A stretch of DNA of 64,000 nucleotides from Pseudomonas frederiksbergensis (GCF_001952935.1 NZ_CP018319.1:2572501-2636500); one strand, 5' to 3'. Shown: positions 17,937 through 28,047, counted from the stretch's first letter. The notes: generated from the sequence alone by a model not told the origin. Program-made: numbers and translations.

Positions 17937-18716
17937 TTAGATAGTCAGCGTCCAGTCGTAGTCCACGATCAGCGGTGCATGTTGCGAGAACCGTGGCTGA
18001 CGAGGCAGGCGCGCGCTACGAACGAAGCGACGCAAGCCTGGTGTCAGTAACTGATAGTCGAAACGCCAACCGAGGTTGAGCATTTCAGCCTGTTCGTTAT
18101 CCGGCCACCAGCTGTACTGGTCGCCTTCGCGGCTGACTTCACGCAGGGCATCGACATAGCCCATGTTGCCGACAATCTCGTCCATCCAGGCACGTTCAGG
18201 TGCCAGGAAGCCCGGGGATTGCTGGCTGTCGCGCCAGTTCTTGATATCCAGCTTCTGTTGCGCCACGTACAGCGAGCCACAGTAAATGTACTCGCGACGT
18301 TTGCGTCGCTGTTTATCCAGATAACGGGCGAAATCGTCCATTAGCTTGAACTTCTGGTTCAAGTCTTCATCGCCGTTCTGCCCCGAAGGGAGCAGTAAGG
18401 TCGCGATGCTGACCTTGTCGAAATCGGCTTGCAGGTAGCGCCCGTAGCGGTCGGCCGTCTCGAAGCCGAGACCGCTGATGACTGCCTTCGGTTGCAGCCG
18501 CGAATACAAAGCCACGCCACCTTGGGCGGGAACTTCGGCTTCGCAGGCATAAAGGAAGTAGCCATCCAGTTGGAAGGCTGGATCGTCCAGTTCAAAGGCG
18601 GAGGCGCGGGTGTCCTGCAGGCAGATGACGTCGGCATTCTGTGCTTGCAGCCAACTGAGCAACCCTCGCTCCACTGCAGCCTGAATACCATTGACGTTCA
18701 CACTGATGATCCGCAT
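17937..18716 (-). CDS. crc: Catabolite repression control protein Crc
   Basis: A 259-residue protein, the usual Crc length, with the exonuclease III/endonuclease fold. In Pseudomonas it has no nuclease role but works with Hfq to block translation of catabolic mRNAs while preferred carbon sources last. Start MRIISVNVNGIQAAVERGLL at 18716; a 12-residue upstream extension is rejected. The fold motifs DVICLQDTRA, QGGVALYSR and DYQLLTPGLRRF are present, with a degenerate C-terminal HAPLIVDYDW in place of the SDHxP of true nucleases. Divergent from pyrE across 82 bases, with a palindromic GTATGATAC in the gap. Confidence 0.97.
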   Translation of the reverse strand: MRIISVNVNGIQAAVERGLLSWLQAQNADVICLQDTRASAFELDDPAFQLDGYFLYACEAEVPAQGGVALYSRLQPKAVISGLGFETADRYGRYLQADFDKVSIATLLLPSGQNGDEDLNQKFKLMDDFARYLDKQRRKRREYIYCGSLYVAQQKLDIKNWRDSQQSPGFLAPERAWMDEIVGNMGYVDALREVSREGDQYSWWPDNEQAEMLNLGWRFDYQLLTPGLRRFVRSARLPRQPRFSQHAPLIVDYDWTLTI

Positions 18717-18798
18717 AAATGGCCCCAAAAATCGCGTGCGTGTATGATACACGGCGTCAACCTAATTAGCTAAATCCGTGGTATTTGGGGTTTTTTTC

Positions 18799-19443
18799 AT
18801 GCAAGCGTATCAGCGCGATTTCATTCGTTTTGCCATCGATCGCGGCGTTTTGCGCTTCGGCGAGTTCACCCTGAAGTCCGGACGCACCAGTCCTTACTTC
18901 TTCAATGCCGGCCTGTTCAACTCAGGGATGGCCCTTGCGCAGCTGGGGCGTTTCTACGCGGCAGCCATCGTCGAGAGCGGTATTTCGTTCGACGTTTTAT
19001 TCGGTCCGGCCTACAAAGGCATCCCTTTGGCGGCGACCACCGCAGTGGCCTTGGCCGAGCATCATGACCGTGATCTGCCATGGTGCTTCAACCGCAAGGA
19101 AGCCAAGGCTCACGGCGAAGGCGGCAGTCTGGTCGGCGCACCGTTGACCGGCGACGTGCTGATCATCGACGACGTGATCACCGCTGGCACTGCCATCCGC
19201 GAGGTGATGCAGATCATCGCTTCCCAGGACGGCGCCAAGGCGGCGGGCGTGTTGATCGCCTTGAACCGTCAGGAGCGTGGCAACGGTGAGTTGTCGGCCA
19301 TCCAGGAAGTGGAGCGTGACTTCGGCATTCCGGTGATCAGCATCGTTTCTCTGAACCAGGTGCTCGAATTCCTGGCGGATGACCCGCAGCTCAAGCAACA
19401 CCTGCCAGCCGTAGAAGCCTACCGCGCCCAGTTCGGCGTCTGA
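18799..19443 (+). CDS. pyrE: Orotate phosphoribosyltransferase
   Basis: A 214-residue enzyme that joins orotate to PRPP to give OMP in pyrimidine synthesis. Start [20 protein letters not shown] at 18799 matches the family; an earlier in-frame GTG is rejected. Motifs: [51 protein letters not shown] and the PRPP-binding [16 protein letters not shown]. It is divergent from crc and ends in a terminator shared with the converging gene at 19559. Confidence 0.98.
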   Translation: MQAYQRDFIRFAIDRGVLRFGEFTLKSGRTSPYFFNAGLFNSGMALAQLGRFYAAAIVESGISFDVLFGPAYKGIPLAATTAVALAEHHDRDLPWCFNRKEAKAHGEGGSLVGAPLTGDVLIIDDVITAGTAIREVMQIIASQDGAKAAGVLIALNRQERGNGELSAIQEVERDFGIPVISIVSLNQVLEFLADDPQLKQHLPAVEAYRAQFGV

Positions 19444-19454
19444 CCACAATCACC

Positions 19455-19482
19455 TGTGGGAGCAAGCTCCCTCGCCACAAAA
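19455..19482. repeat. Partial REP half-element
   Basis: TGTGGGAGCAAGCTCCCTCGCC is a single REP-like arm directly after pyrE, with no inverted partner. Confidence 0.5.
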
Positions 19483-19508
19483 GGTGGATTGTCACAGGGA
19501 TTGCAGGC

Positions 19509-19554
19509 AAAAAAAGACCCCGCTCAGCCAGGCTGAGCGGGGTCTTTTGTTTTG
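19509..19554. terminator. Bidirectional terminator downstream of pyrE
   Basis: AAAAAGACCCCGCTCAGCC pairs with GGCTGAGCGGGGTCTTTT. T-runs lie on both strands, between converging genes. Confidence 0.95.
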
Positions 19555-19558
19555 GTCG

Positions 19559-19942
19559 TCAGCGCAGTCTTCGCCATTTTCCGATTAGTTTTAGTACCAA
19601 TCCCAGGTTGAACAGCGCAAACACCAGCAGCGCCAGGACGACTAGCACGTAGAGCGTGCGATCCACATCAAAATCCCACAGATCCAGTGTGCTGCTTCCC
19701 ATGATCCTCACGGCGGCAGGGAAGTTGACGTAAAACAGCGCTATGAAGGCGGTCGTCAGCGGAAGAGCGCGGCCGAACAAAGCGTTCATTACTGTTTTCC
19801 TGCTGCGTTTTCTGGCGAGTGGACCTGGCTGTTTTTCATCCAGTTCTAGCGCTTCATGCAATCTTGGCCACGCCAGGTTGAACATGAAGGTGGTCAGGGT
19901 CAGCAGCAAGCCGCTGACCGCGACGATGTCACTGAACGGCAT
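19559..19942 (-). CDS. Small membrane protein of unknown function
   Basis: A 127-residue protein with three predicted membrane helices: residues about 6-25 (IVAVSGLLLTLTTFMFNLAW), 60-80 (LPLTTAFIALFYVNFPAAVR) and 96-119 (LYVLVVLALLVFALFNLGLV). A basic, charged loop (KQPGPLARKRSRK) separates helices 1 and 2, and the tail is basic (GKWRRLR). Its ATG lies inside the 3' end of the upstream gene (14-base overlap), so translation is probably coupled. I recognise no family. It is the last gene of a three-gene unit (20731 down to 19559) and ends at a strong terminator. Confidence 0.7.
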   Translation of the reverse strand: MPFSDIVAVSGLLLTLTTFMFNLAWPRLHEALELDEKQPGPLARKRSRKTVMNALFGRALPLTTAFIALFYVNFPAAVRIMGSSTLDLWDFDVDRTLYVLVVLALLVFALFNLGLVLKLIGKWRRLR

Positions 19943-20501
19943 TCAGGCCCAATGTCTGGCACAACAGCGCGTGGGAATCTTCACTGATTTCAAACTGCCC
20001 GGCGCTGCCTTTGCGTTTTGTAATGGGTTTGAAAGTCGGCTCGTTCTGGGTAATCAGCATGTTCAGCTCATCACGGATGACGTCGGAGCTGATCACCACC
20101 AGATAAACCGTCTGCGCATGCTCTGCCGTCTCAATCACGGCCCTCATGCTGTGTTGAAGAATTTCGTCCAGCTGATTGCGAAAGCGCGAAACCGTGTTTT
20201 TCAGCAGGGTTTTGCTTTGGCTCTGGGTCAGCTGAAAAATCGTAGATATCTGAGATTCGGTCGGCAATGTCTGCCCGAAGTAACTTTGAATCAGATACAG
20301 CAAGCGATCCTGCTTCGCTTCATCGGCCCGACTCGGCATGCCGCCTTCCACCAGCATTTTCAAGTATTCGGTCAGGCTCGCCTTGGCGATTCGCTGCAGG
20401 GCGTGGGCGATTTCGTGGTCGGAGATCTTCAAGGTCTTTTTGACCGGCTCCTTCTGCTCCTGCTCGAACGCCTGGGCGTCGATCGTGAATGAGATCTGCA
20501 T
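19929..20501 (-). CDS. Soluble protein of unknown function
   Basis: A 190-residue protein, probably cytoplasmic. It begins MQISFTIDAQAFEQEQKEPV with a beta-strand-like N-terminus, then a helical middle. The segment LPTESQISTIFQLTQSQSKT followed by LLKNTVSRFRNQLDEIL (about 99-132) reads like a helix-turn-helix with a recognition helix, so DNA binding is possible. HAQTVYLVVISSDVIRDELN (about 148-167) looks like a beta-alpha unit. The ribosome-binding site is a G-run (GGGGGG) 9 bases upstream. It overlaps the membrane-protein gene by 14 bases and follows the zinc-ribbon gene by 17. No family recognised. Confidence 0.65.
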   Translation of the reverse strand: MQISFTIDAQAFEQEQKEPVKKTLKISDHEIAHALQRIAKASLTEYLKMLVEGGMPSRADEAKQDRLLYLIQSYFGQTLPTESQISTIFQLTQSQSKTLLKNTVSRFRNQLDEILQHSMRAVIETAEHAQTVYLVVISSDVIRDELNMLITQNEPTFKPITKRKGSAGQFEISEDSHALLCQTLGLNAVQ

Positions 20502-20518
20502 TTTTCAGCCCCCCGGGA

Positions 20519-20731
20519 TTACTTGGAAGGCTTGTTTGGATACGGATCTGCCACGGCGTCACCTTGGCCGGTCAGGATATTCCAGCCATTGAGTACGTGG
20601 GTGCTTGGTTTGAAGTCTGGACACGGCGGAAGCGAAGTCTTTGACTGATTGGTGTATTCGCGCCCGCAGTCTGCGCACTCGTAAGTGCCTGCTGAAACAT
20701 CACTGCCGTAGGGAACGTGGTCTTTTTTCAT
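20519..20731 (-). CDS. Small putative zinc-ribbon protein
   Basis: A 70-residue protein. CADCGREY (residues 19-26) supplies one CxxC knuckle; a later lone Cys (PPCPDF) gives a third possible ligand, so the zinc site may be incomplete or completed by a His (STHVLN). The arrangement YECADCGREYTNQSKTSLPP resembles rubredoxin-like zinc ribbons that recruit partners or nucleic acid. AGGAG lies 9 bases before the ATG. It is the first gene of a three-gene minus-strand unit. Function unknown. Confidence 0.65.
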   Translation of the reverse strand: MKKDHVPYGSDVSAGTYECADCGREYTNQSKTSLPPCPDFKPSTHVLNGWNILTGQGDAVADPYPNKPSK

Positions 20732-20832
20732 GGGGTAGATCTCCTGTGGATGCAGGGAAGATCCTATGCGGATTAATGCTGGCTGGATGTCGGACGTTTC
20801 GCATAGTCAGGTCGGACATTTCCTGCGCGCAT

Positions 20833-20910
20833 AAAAAAGATCGCAGACTTCGTCAGCTCCTACGGAATATTCGTACATCCGTAGGTGCTGCCGAAGCCTG
20901 CGATCTTTTA
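20833..20910 (-). repeat. Inverted repeat with terminator character after argB
   Basis: AAAAGATCGCAGACTTCG is mirrored by CGAAGCCTGCGATCTTTT, with inner CTCCTACGGA/TCCGTAGG pairing. It lies just past the argB stop and probably terminates it. The inner TCCTACGG core is typical of another Pseudomonas REP class. Confidence 0.75.
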
Positions 20911-20922
20911 AGGCTTTATCAA

Positions 20923-21828
<906 letters not shown>

Positions 21829-21853
21829 TCAGGGCTCCGGGTGCTTCAGAAGA

Positions 21854-23251
21854 TCAAAACGGTAATTGGAGATCGGGGGCAACACGCTTCAATTGGACTT
21901 TGAAAACGTCCTTGATGCGTTGCAATTCAGCCTCGTCATCGGCCTCGAAGCGCAGCACCAGCACCGGTGTGGTGTTGGAGGCGCGCACCAGGCCCCAGCC
22001 TTTGGCGTAGTCGACTCGCACGCCGTCAATGGTGGTCAGGTCGGCGCCTTCGCCCCACTTCGCGTCGTGCAGAGCATCAATGATGCTGAATTTGCTCTCT
22101 TCGGTCACATGGATATTGATCTCCGGCGTAGAAATATCGTTCGGGAAGGTCGCAAACAGCTCTTCCGCGGTGGATTTTTCCTTGCTGAGGATCTCCAGCA
22201 GGCGCGCGGCGCTGTAAATGCCGTCGTCGAAACCGAACCAGCGTTCCTTGAAGAAGATGTGCCCGCTCATTTCGCCGGCCAACAGGGCGCCAGTCTGTTT
22301 CATTTTCTTTTTGATCAACGAGTGACCGGTCTTCCACATTAGCGGACGGCCGCCGTATTCCTTGATCAGCGGTGTCAGACGACGGGTGCATTTGACGTCG
22401 AAGATGATCTCCGCGTCAGCGTTGCGCGCCAGCACGTCACGGGCGAACAGCATCAGCAGGCGGTCGGGGTAGACGATGCTGCCGGTGTTAGTCACCACGC
22501 CGACGCGGTCGCCGTCGCCGTCGAAAGCCAGGCCCAGGTCGGCGTTGGTTTCCTTGACCTTGGCGATCAGGTCGACCAGGTTTTCAGGCTTGCCCGGGTC
22601 CGGGTGGTGATTCGGGAAGTTGCCATCGACTTCACAGAACAGCGGGATGACTTCGCAGTTCAGGGCTTCGATCAACTGCGGGGCGATCACACCGGCCGCG
22701 CCGTTGCCGCAATCGACCACGACTTTGAGGCGACGAGCCAGTTTGATGTCCTGGACGATTTCGGTGTTGTAGCGGTCGAGGATCTCGACCTGGGTGATGC
22801 TGCCCTTGCCGCTGCTCAGGTTGTTGGTCTTGAGGCGTTCGTGCAGGGCCTGGATCTGTTCGTTGGCCAGGGTGTCGCCAGCGATGACGATTTTGAAGCC
22901 GTTGTAGTTCGACGGGTTGTGGCTGCCGGTGAGCATCACGCCGGATTTGCCGGCCAGCACGTTGGCGGCGTAGTACAGCGCAGGCGTTGGCACCAGGCCG
23001 ACGTCGCTGACGTGGCAACCGCTGTCGGCGAGGCCTTTGATCAGTTGTTCGACCAGTTCCGGACCGGACAGGCGACCGTCGCGGCCGACTGAAACGTTCG
23101 GTTCATCCTGGGCCAGGCTCTGGGAGCCGATGGCGCGACCGAGCCAATAAGCGGTTTCAGCGTTCAAGAATTCCGGGACGGTGCCGCGAATGTCGTAGGC
23201 GCGGAAGATGCTGTCGGGAAACTTGGGTGCGACTTGGGCTGGGGTGCTCAT
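21854..23251 (-). CDS. algC: Phosphomannomutase/phosphoglucomutase AlgC
   Basis: A 465-residue member of the alpha-D-phosphohexomutase family, which interconverts mannose-6-P/mannose-1-P and glucose-6-P/glucose-1-P. In Pseudomonas it feeds alginate, LPS, rhamnolipid and other polysaccharides. The active-site phosphoserine loop GVMLTGSHNPSNYNGFK lies near residue 105-120, metal binding AFDGDGDRVG near 243, sugar binding GEMSGHIFF near 327, and the C-terminal phosphate loop RASNTTPVLVLRFE near 423. Length is about that of P. aeruginosa AlgC. dut lies upstream across a 324-base gap holding a hairpin and a REPIN. Confidence 0.97.
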   Translation of the reverse strand: MSTPAQVAPKFPDSIFRAYDIRGTVPEFLNAETAYWLGRAIGSQSLAQDEPNVSVGRDGRLSGPELVEQLIKGLADSGCHVSDVGLVPTPALYYAANVLAGKSGVMLTGSHNPSNYNGFKIVIAGDTLANEQIQALHERLKTNNLSSGKGSITQVEILDRYNTEIVQDIKLARRLKVVVDCGNGAAGVIAPQLIEALNCEVIPLFCEVDGNFPNHHPDPGKPENLVDLIAKVKETNADLGLAFDGDGDRVGVVTNTGSIVYPDRLLMLFARDVLARNADAEIIFDVKCTRRLTPLIKEYGGRPLMWKTGHSLIKKKMKQTGALLAGEMSGHIFFKERWFGFDDGIYSAARLLEILSKEKSTAEELFATFPNDISTPEINIHVTEESKFSIIDALHDAKWGEGADLTTIDGVRVDYAKGWGLVRASNTTPVLVLRFEADDEAELQRIKDVFKVQLKRVAPDLQLPF

Positions 23252-23284
23252 CTGTAGGAATGCTCCATCTCGAAAGTGGCTGGA

Positions 23285-23311
23285 CCTGCCGGCGAAAAAC
23301 TCGTCGGCAGG
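23285..23311 (-). promoter_or_regulatory. Hairpin in the algC leader
   Basis: CCTGCCG and CGGCAGG, extended by CGA/TCG around an AAAAAC loop, form a stem 34 bases upstream of the algC start codon. On the minus strand there is no following T-run, so it is not a plain terminator. Confidence 0.5.
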
Positions 23312-23462
23312 CTCAAACTGAAGGGTATGACGGCGTTTTCTACTGAGAGTTCGTGGTGTGAAAAGGCCATGACCCCGACATCAGCGTGTAATGGAGCGGC
23401 CAATGCCTTGATTTTCAGTGATAAACCTTTCAGATGACGTCTGTGCAATTCAGTGCAAAACC

Positions 23463-23566
23463 TGTGGGAGCGAGCCTGCTCGCGATAGCGGACTCGCAGG
23501 CGACATCTTTGTCGAATGTGCAACCGTCATCGTCGGAACGCCGCCCGGAGCCGGCTCGCTCCCACA
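23463..23566. repeat. REPIN
   Basis: TGTGGGAGCGAGCCTGCTCGC at the left and CCGGCTCGCTCCCACA at the right face each other. The right arm is shortened relative to other copies. It lies between dut and algC. Confidence 0.8.
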
Positions 23567-23575
23567 AGGAAATCA

Positions 23576-24031
23576 TCAGTGGCTGCCGGAGTGGCCGAAC
23601 CCGCCCGTGCCGCGCTGGGTTTCGACGAACTCTTCAACCATTTCAAAATGCGCTTGAACCACCGGCACTAGCACCAATTGTGCCAGGCGTTCGCCTACCA
23701 CCATGTTGAAGTCGGTCTGGCCACGGTTCCAGCACGACACCATCAGTGGGCCCTGGTAATCGGAGTCGATCAGGCCAACCAGGTTGCCCAGCACGATGCC
23801 GTGCTTATGGCCAAGGCCTGAGCGCGGCAGAATCAGCGCCGCCAAACCCGGATCGCCAATGTAGACAGACAGGCCGGTAGGGATCAGCAGGGTTTCGCCC
23901 GGCTTGATGACGGTGTCTTTTTCCAGCATGGCGCGCAGGTCGAGGCCGGCGGAGCCTGGCGTGGCGTATTGCGGCAGCGGGAATTCGGTACCGATGCGTG
24001 GGTCGAGGATCTTGGCTTGCAAAGCGTGCAT
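23576..24031 (-). CDS. dut: dUTP diphosphatase
   Basis: A 151-residue trimeric dUTPase that hydrolyses dUTP to dUMP and pyrophosphate, keeping uracil out of DNA and feeding thymidylate synthesis. All five motifs are visible: [49 protein letters not shown] and the C-terminal P-loop-like [10 protein letters not shown]. Start [20 protein letters not shown]. It begins 5 bases after the coaBC stop on the same strand, so the pair is co-transcribed. Confidence 0.98.
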   Translation of the reverse strand: MHALQAKILDPRIGTEFPLPQYATPGSAGLDLRAMLEKDTVIKPGETLLIPTGLSVYIGDPGLAALILPRSGLGHKHGIVLGNLVGLIDSDYQGPLMVSCWNRGQTDFNMVVGERLAQLVLVPVVQAHFEMVEEFVETQRGTGGFGHSGSH

Positions 24032-24036
24032 GTAAA

Positions 24037-25245
24037 TTAAACCTGGTTCAGACGTTCGGCGATAAAAGTGATCAGCTGGCGAGCGATTTTGCTCTTGCTG
24101 GTCTGGGCGAAAAGTGTGGCGTGTAGCTGGCGGTCGATCACGCTGCAGGCGTTTTCTTCGCTGTTGAAGCCAATGCTCGGGTTGGCGACGTCGTTGGCGA
24201 CGATCAAATCGAGGTTCTTGTCTTTCAACTTGCGGGCAGCGTAATCGAGCAAGTGTTCGGTTTCGGCGGCGAAGCCGACACTGAACGGACGGTCGGGGCG
24301 AGTGGCAATGGTGGCCAGAATGTCTGGGTTACGCACCATCTGTAGCAACAAGCCGTCGCCGTTCGTAGGGTCTTTCTTGAGTTTCTGTGGGGCGACGACT
24401 TCCGGACGGTAGTCCGCGACCGCTGCCGAGGCGATGAACAGGTCGCAAGGGATTGCGGCTTCGCAGGCGGCGAGCATGTCGCGGGCGCTGACCACGTCAA
24501 TGCGGGTGACGCGATCCGGGGTCGGCAGGTGCACCGGCCCCGTAATCAGCGTTACGCGGGCGCCGGCTTCCACTGCGGCCTCGGCAAGGGCAAAGCCCAT
24601 TTTTCCGGAGCTGTGGTTGGTGATGTAGCGCACCGGGTCGATGTTTTCCTGGGTCGGACCCGCGGTGATCAGCACGTGTTTACCGGTCAGCGCCTGACGC
24701 TGGAAGCAGTCCGCGGCGCACTGGGCGAGGTCGGTGGCTTCGAGCATGCGGCCCATGCCGACGTCGCCGCAGGCCTGGCTGCCGGAGGCCGGGCCGAAGG
24801 ATTTCAGGCCGCGGCTTTCGAGGGTTTGCAGGTTGGCCTGGGTGGCCGGGTCGCGCCACATGGCCTGGTTCATCGCCGGGGCAACGGCGACCACGGCGTC
24901 GGTGGCCAGCACCAGCGTGGTCAGCAGGTCGTCGGCAATGCCTTGGGCCAGGCGGGCAATGAGGTCCGCGGTGGCGGGGGCGATCAGCACCAGGTCGGCC
25001 CATTTGGCCAGCTCGATGTGGCCCATGGCCGCTTCGGCCGCCGGGTCGAGCAAATCGAGGTGGACCGGATGCCCGGACAAGGCCTGCATGGTCAACGGTG
25101 TGATGAACTCGCTGCCGCCGCGGGTCATGACCACGCGCACTTCGGCGCCCTGGTCGATCAGGCGGCGAACCAGGTCGGCGCTCTTGTAGGCAGCGATGCC
25201 GCCGCCGACGCCCAGAACGATGCGTTTCCGATACAGCCGCTGCAT
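24037..25245 (-). CDS. coaBC: Bifunctional phosphopantothenoylcysteine decarboxylase/synthetase CoaBC
   Basis: A 402-residue fusion enzyme for two steps of coenzyme A synthesis: CTP-dependent ligation of cysteine to 4'-phosphopantothenate, then FMN-dependent decarboxylation. The N-terminal flavoprotein domain (about 1-190) has [20 protein letters not shown], the catalytic-His region [20 protein letters not shown] and [12 protein letters not shown]. The C-terminal synthetase domain starts near [20 protein letters not shown] and includes [15 protein letters not shown]. The ATG at 25245 ([12 protein letters not shown]) is preferred over one 69 bases upstream. It is divergent from radC and shares the unit with dut. 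Confidence 0.97.
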   Translation of the reverse strand: MQRLYRKRIVLGVGGGIAAYKSADLVRRLIDQGAEVRVVMTRGGSEFITPLTMQALSGHPVHLDLLDPAAEAAMGHIELAKWADLVLIAPATADLIARLAQGIADDLLTTLVLATDAVVAVAPAMNQAMWRDPATQANLQTLESRGLKSFGPASGSQACGDVGMGRMLEATDLAQCAADCFQRQALTGKHVLITAGPTQENIDPVRYITNHSSGKMGFALAEAAVEAGARVTLITGPVHLPTPDRVTRIDVVSARDMLAACEAAIPCDLFIASAAVADYRPEVVAPQKLKKDPTNGDGLLLQMVRNPDILATIATRPDRPFSVGFAAETEHLLDYAARKLKDKNLDLIVANDVANPSIGFNSEENACSVIDRQLHATLFAQTSKSKIARQLITFIAERLNQV

Positions 25246-25381
25246 AGGTCTGCCTTTCATTTCGTTGATGACTGCATGGCGATACCCCCTCCCCAGGGAT
25301 GAAATCGCCCGCAAAAAAGATGGGCTACGATATCACAGCGACCGCAACGGAACAGCGGCGCCCACAGACCAGGGAGGTGCT

Positions 25382-26056
25382 ATGAGTATTCGCGATTGGC
25401 CAGCGGCGGAACGGCCGCGGGAGAGGTTGCTTGAGTTGGGCTCGGGGAGCCTTTCGGACGCCGAGCTGTTGGCGATTTTTTTACGAACGGGTGTGTCGGG
25501 TAAAAGCGCGGTAGATCTGGCGCGACACCTGTTGAATCAGTTTGGCAGCCTGCGTTCATTGCTTGAGGCCGATCAGGAGGCGTTCAGCAGGCAGTTGGGG
25601 CTGGGGCCGGCGAAATTCGCTCAGTTGCAAGCGGTCCAGGAAATGAGCCGGCGGCATTTGGCCGAACGTGCGCGCCAAAAAAACGCGCTGGAAAATCCGC
25701 AGGCGGTTCGCGATTACCTGAAGTCAATGCTGCGCCATGAGCCTCACGAGGTGTTCGGCTGTCTTTTTTTGGATTCCAGGCATCAAGTGCTGACCTTTGA
25801 AGTGCTGTTTCGCGGGTCCATCGACAGTACGAGTGTCTATCCGAGACAAGTGGTTAAACGCGCATTGGCCCACAACGCCGCAGCGTTGATCCTCTGTCAT
25901 AACCATCCGTCGGGAAATACCAATCCCAGCCAGGCCGACCGAGTGCTGACCAAGCGCCTGCAAGAGGCGCTGGACCTGATCGATGTGCGGGTGCTCGACC
26001 ATTTTATCGTCGGGGACGGTGATCCGCTGTCCATGGCCGAGTACGGCTGGATGTAA
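25382..26056 (+). CDS. radC: RadC family JAMM-domain protein
   Basis: A 224-residue protein. The N-terminal helix-hairpin-helix ([37 protein letters not shown]) is followed by a JAB1/MPN+ domain with the complete metal motif [15 protein letters not shown] (about 170-184). Despite its name, a role in DNA repair is not established. The start is the ATG at 25382, with GGGAGGTG 4-11 bases upstream; an in-frame start at 25196 lies inside coaBC on the opposite strand and is rejected. Divergent from coaBC, as in many gamma-proteobacteria. Confidence 0.97.
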   Translation: MSIRDWPAAERPRERLLELGSGSLSDAELLAIFLRTGVSGKSAVDLARHLLNQFGSLRSLLEADQEAFSRQLGLGPAKFAQLQAVQEMSRRHLAERARQKNALENPQAVRDYLKSMLRHEPHEVFGCLFLDSRHQVLTFEVLFRGSIDSTSVYPRQVVKRALAHNAAALILCHNHPSGNTNPSQADRVLTKRLQEALDLIDVRVLDHFIVGDGDPLSMAEYGWM

Positions 26057-26094
26057 GTGGAAGGGCGGATTAAGCGAGCCCATGTGGGAGCGGA

Positions 26095-27681
26095 TTACTT
26101 TAGGTTGACCTTCGAGTAGTCCTGCCGGCCAAACGGACTGACCTGGTAGCCCTGCACATCCTTGCGCGTCAGTGCGAAGGCGGTCGGGTGGGCCAGCGGC
26201 AGCCACAGCGCCTGCTGTTGGATCTGTGCTTGGGCCTGTTCGTAGAGCTTGGTGCGCACACCTTGCTCGCCGGTGGTCTTGCCGGCGCTGATCAGCTTGT
26301 CCAGGTCCTGGTTGCAGTAGCGCGCGAAGTTGGTGCCGGACTTGACCGCGGCGCAGGAAAACTGCGGCGTGAGGAAGTTGTCCGGGTCGCCGTTGTCGCC
26401 CGCCCAGCCCATGAACAACAGATCGTGTTCACCGGCCTTGGCGCGGCGAATCAGCTCGCCCCATTCGATCACCCGAATTTCCGCCTGAATGCCGATTTCC
26501 GCGAGGTCCGATTGCAGCATTTGCGCGCTGAGGCTCGGATTCGGGTTGAGCAGGCTGCCAGAAGGGCGGGTCCAGATGGTGGTCTTGAAACCGTCCTTGA
26601 GCCCGGCCTTCGCCATCAGTGCTTTGGCTTTTTCGACGTCGTGCGAGTAACCCGGCAGGCCTTTGGCATAGCTCCAGGTGTTCGGCGGGTATGGACCGTT
26701 GGCAGGTTCGGCGGTGTCTTCGAACACGGCTTTGACGTAGTTGGTCTTGTCGAATGCGAGGTTGATGGCCTGGCGCACTTCAGGCTTGTCCAGCGGCGGA
26801 TGCTGGCTGTTGATGCCAACGAACGCGGTCATGAAGGCGTCAGTCTTTTCCACTTTCAGGGTCGGTTCTTTCAGCGCTGCCTGTACGTCCAGAGGCTTGG
26901 GCGACAGGGCGATCTGGCATTCGTTGCGGCGCAATTTCTGCAGCCGCACGTTGGCGTCGGGGGTAATGGCGAAAATCAGCGGGTCCACCGAAGGCTTGCC
27001 ACGGAAGTAATCCGGGTTGGCCTTGTAGCGAATCGAGGCGTCTTTCTGGAAACGCGTAAAGATGAACGGACCGCTGCCGATCGGCTGGCTGTTGAGCTTC
27101 TCCGGGGTGCCGGCCTTCATCAGTTTGTCGGCATATTCGGCGGAGTAGATCGAGGCGAAGCCCATGCTCAGGGTCGCGAGGAAAGTCGAATCCGGGTGGT
27201 CGAGGGTGAACCGTATGGTCAGCGGGTCCAGTGCGTCGATCTTCTTGATCAATGCAGGCAATTGCATCGACTGGGCATGCGGGAATCCGCTCTGGGCGAC
27301 CTTGTGCCATGGGTTGGCCGGGTCGAGCATGCGGTCGAAGCTGAATTTCACGTCCTCGGCGGTCAGCTCACGCGTCGGGCTAAAGTATTCAGTGCGGTGG
27401 AATTTCACCCGTGGGTGAAGCTTGAACACATACGTCAGGCCATCGGGCGTGACTTCCCAGCTGTCCGCGAGGCTGGCGATCACCTTGCCGCTGGCTGTAT
27501 CGAAGTCCACCAGACGGTCCATCAGCACGTCGGCCGAAGCATTGGTGGTGGTCAGCGAGTTGTATTGCACCACGTCGAACCCTTCCGGGCTTGCCTCGGT
27601 GCAAACGCTCAGAGCGGCGGCATGAGCCAGCGGGCTCAGCAGAAGAGGGGCGAGCAACAGCGGTAGGGCAGCGAGGCGCAT
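26095..27681 (-). CDS. Periplasmic peptide-binding protein of an ABC transporter (DppA-like)
   Basis: A 528-residue family-5 solute-binding protein. Signal peptide about 1-21 (MRLAALPLLLAPLLLSPLAHA), then ALSVCTEASPEGFDVVQYNS and the family signature with ELTAEDVKFSFDRMLDPANP. GNDGDPDNFLTPQFSC-like features near residue 430 (AGDNGDPDNFLTPQFSCAAV) are typical of dipeptide-binding proteins. Such proteins deliver di- or tripeptides, or haem and dipeptides, to the Dpp permease, but no permease genes lie here, so it probably shares a remote transporter. P. aeruginosa has a comparable orphan at this place. Specificity unknown. Confidence 0.92.
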   Translation of the reverse strand: MRLAALPLLLAPLLLSPLAHAAALSVCTEASPEGFDVVQYNSLTTTNASADVLMDRLVDFDTASGKVIASLADSWEVTPDGLTYVFKLHPRVKFHRTEYFSPTRELTAEDVKFSFDRMLDPANPWHKVAQSGFPHAQSMQLPALIKKIDALDPLTIRFTLDHPDSTFLATLSMGFASIYSAEYADKLMKAGTPEKLNSQPIGSGPFIFTRFQKDASIRYKANPDYFRGKPSVDPLIFAITPDANVRLQKLRRNECQIALSPKPLDVQAALKEPTLKVEKTDAFMTAFVGINSQHPPLDKPEVRQAINLAFDKTNYVKAVFEDTAEPANGPYPPNTWSYAKGLPGYSHDVEKAKALMAKAGLKDGFKTTIWTRPSGSLLNPNPSLSAQMLQSDLAEIGIQAEIRVIEWGELIRRAKAGEHDLLFMGWAGDNGDPDNFLTPQFSCAAVKSGTNFARYCNQDLDKLISAGKTTGEQGVRTKLYEQAQAQIQQQALWLPLAHPTAFALTRKDVQGYQVSPFGRQDYSKVNLK

Positions 27682-27949
27682 GGTCGGATTCCTTTACAGA
27701 TCGAAGGCCCATCTGCAAGTGCAGTCTGGAAAAGGCTTACCCTAGTGGGCTCTTTTGCAAATGACTATCTCCTTTTTCAATTTAAGTGGACTATGTGCGC
27801 TTGTTTTCGGTGATGCGGGCCGAGGAAAACCCGGAATCGGTCGGTTGGCCGATTCTCTGCGACGAGCGGTCTTAATCGACGACAGCCTTTATCCAAGGCG
27901 CTCTGCGCGTGAAAAATGGGGAATTTACCAAGTCCGCGCACACGGAATG

Positions 27950-27978
27950 TTGTTGCTCTCCAGTCTTTCTGGTATAAA
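27950..27978 (+). promoter_or_regulatory. Sigma-70 promoter of rpmB-rpmG
   Basis: TTGTTG (27950-27955), a 17-base spacer, then TATAAA (27973-27978). Transcription would begin near 27985, giving a 5' leader of about 140 bases. Confidence 0.75.
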
Positions 27979-28047
27979 GCAGCGCTCTTTTCTAGGGGCC
28001 CGGTTCCTTCACTGTAGGTGTAGCCGGTAAGACCTCTAAAGAAACGC

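Larger units (their letters stand above)
23252..23575. other. algC-dut intergenic region
   Basis: This 324-base gap holds a 10-bp leader hairpin (23285-23311), the algC promoter region and a REPIN (23463-23566). I could not find a clear AlgR-type box or sigma-54 motif, although algC of P. aeruginosa has them. Confidence 0.5.

Noticed and set aside
18717..18798. TTGACG and palindromic GTATGATAC in the crc-pyrE gap considered as a defined promoter
   Set aside because: The -35 and -10 like elements are not at workable spacing in either direction, so I did not annotate a promoter.
26188..27666. Plus-strand open frame of 492 codons opposite the peptide-binding protein
   Set aside because: Antisense shadow; the minus-strand translation has a signal peptide and family signature.
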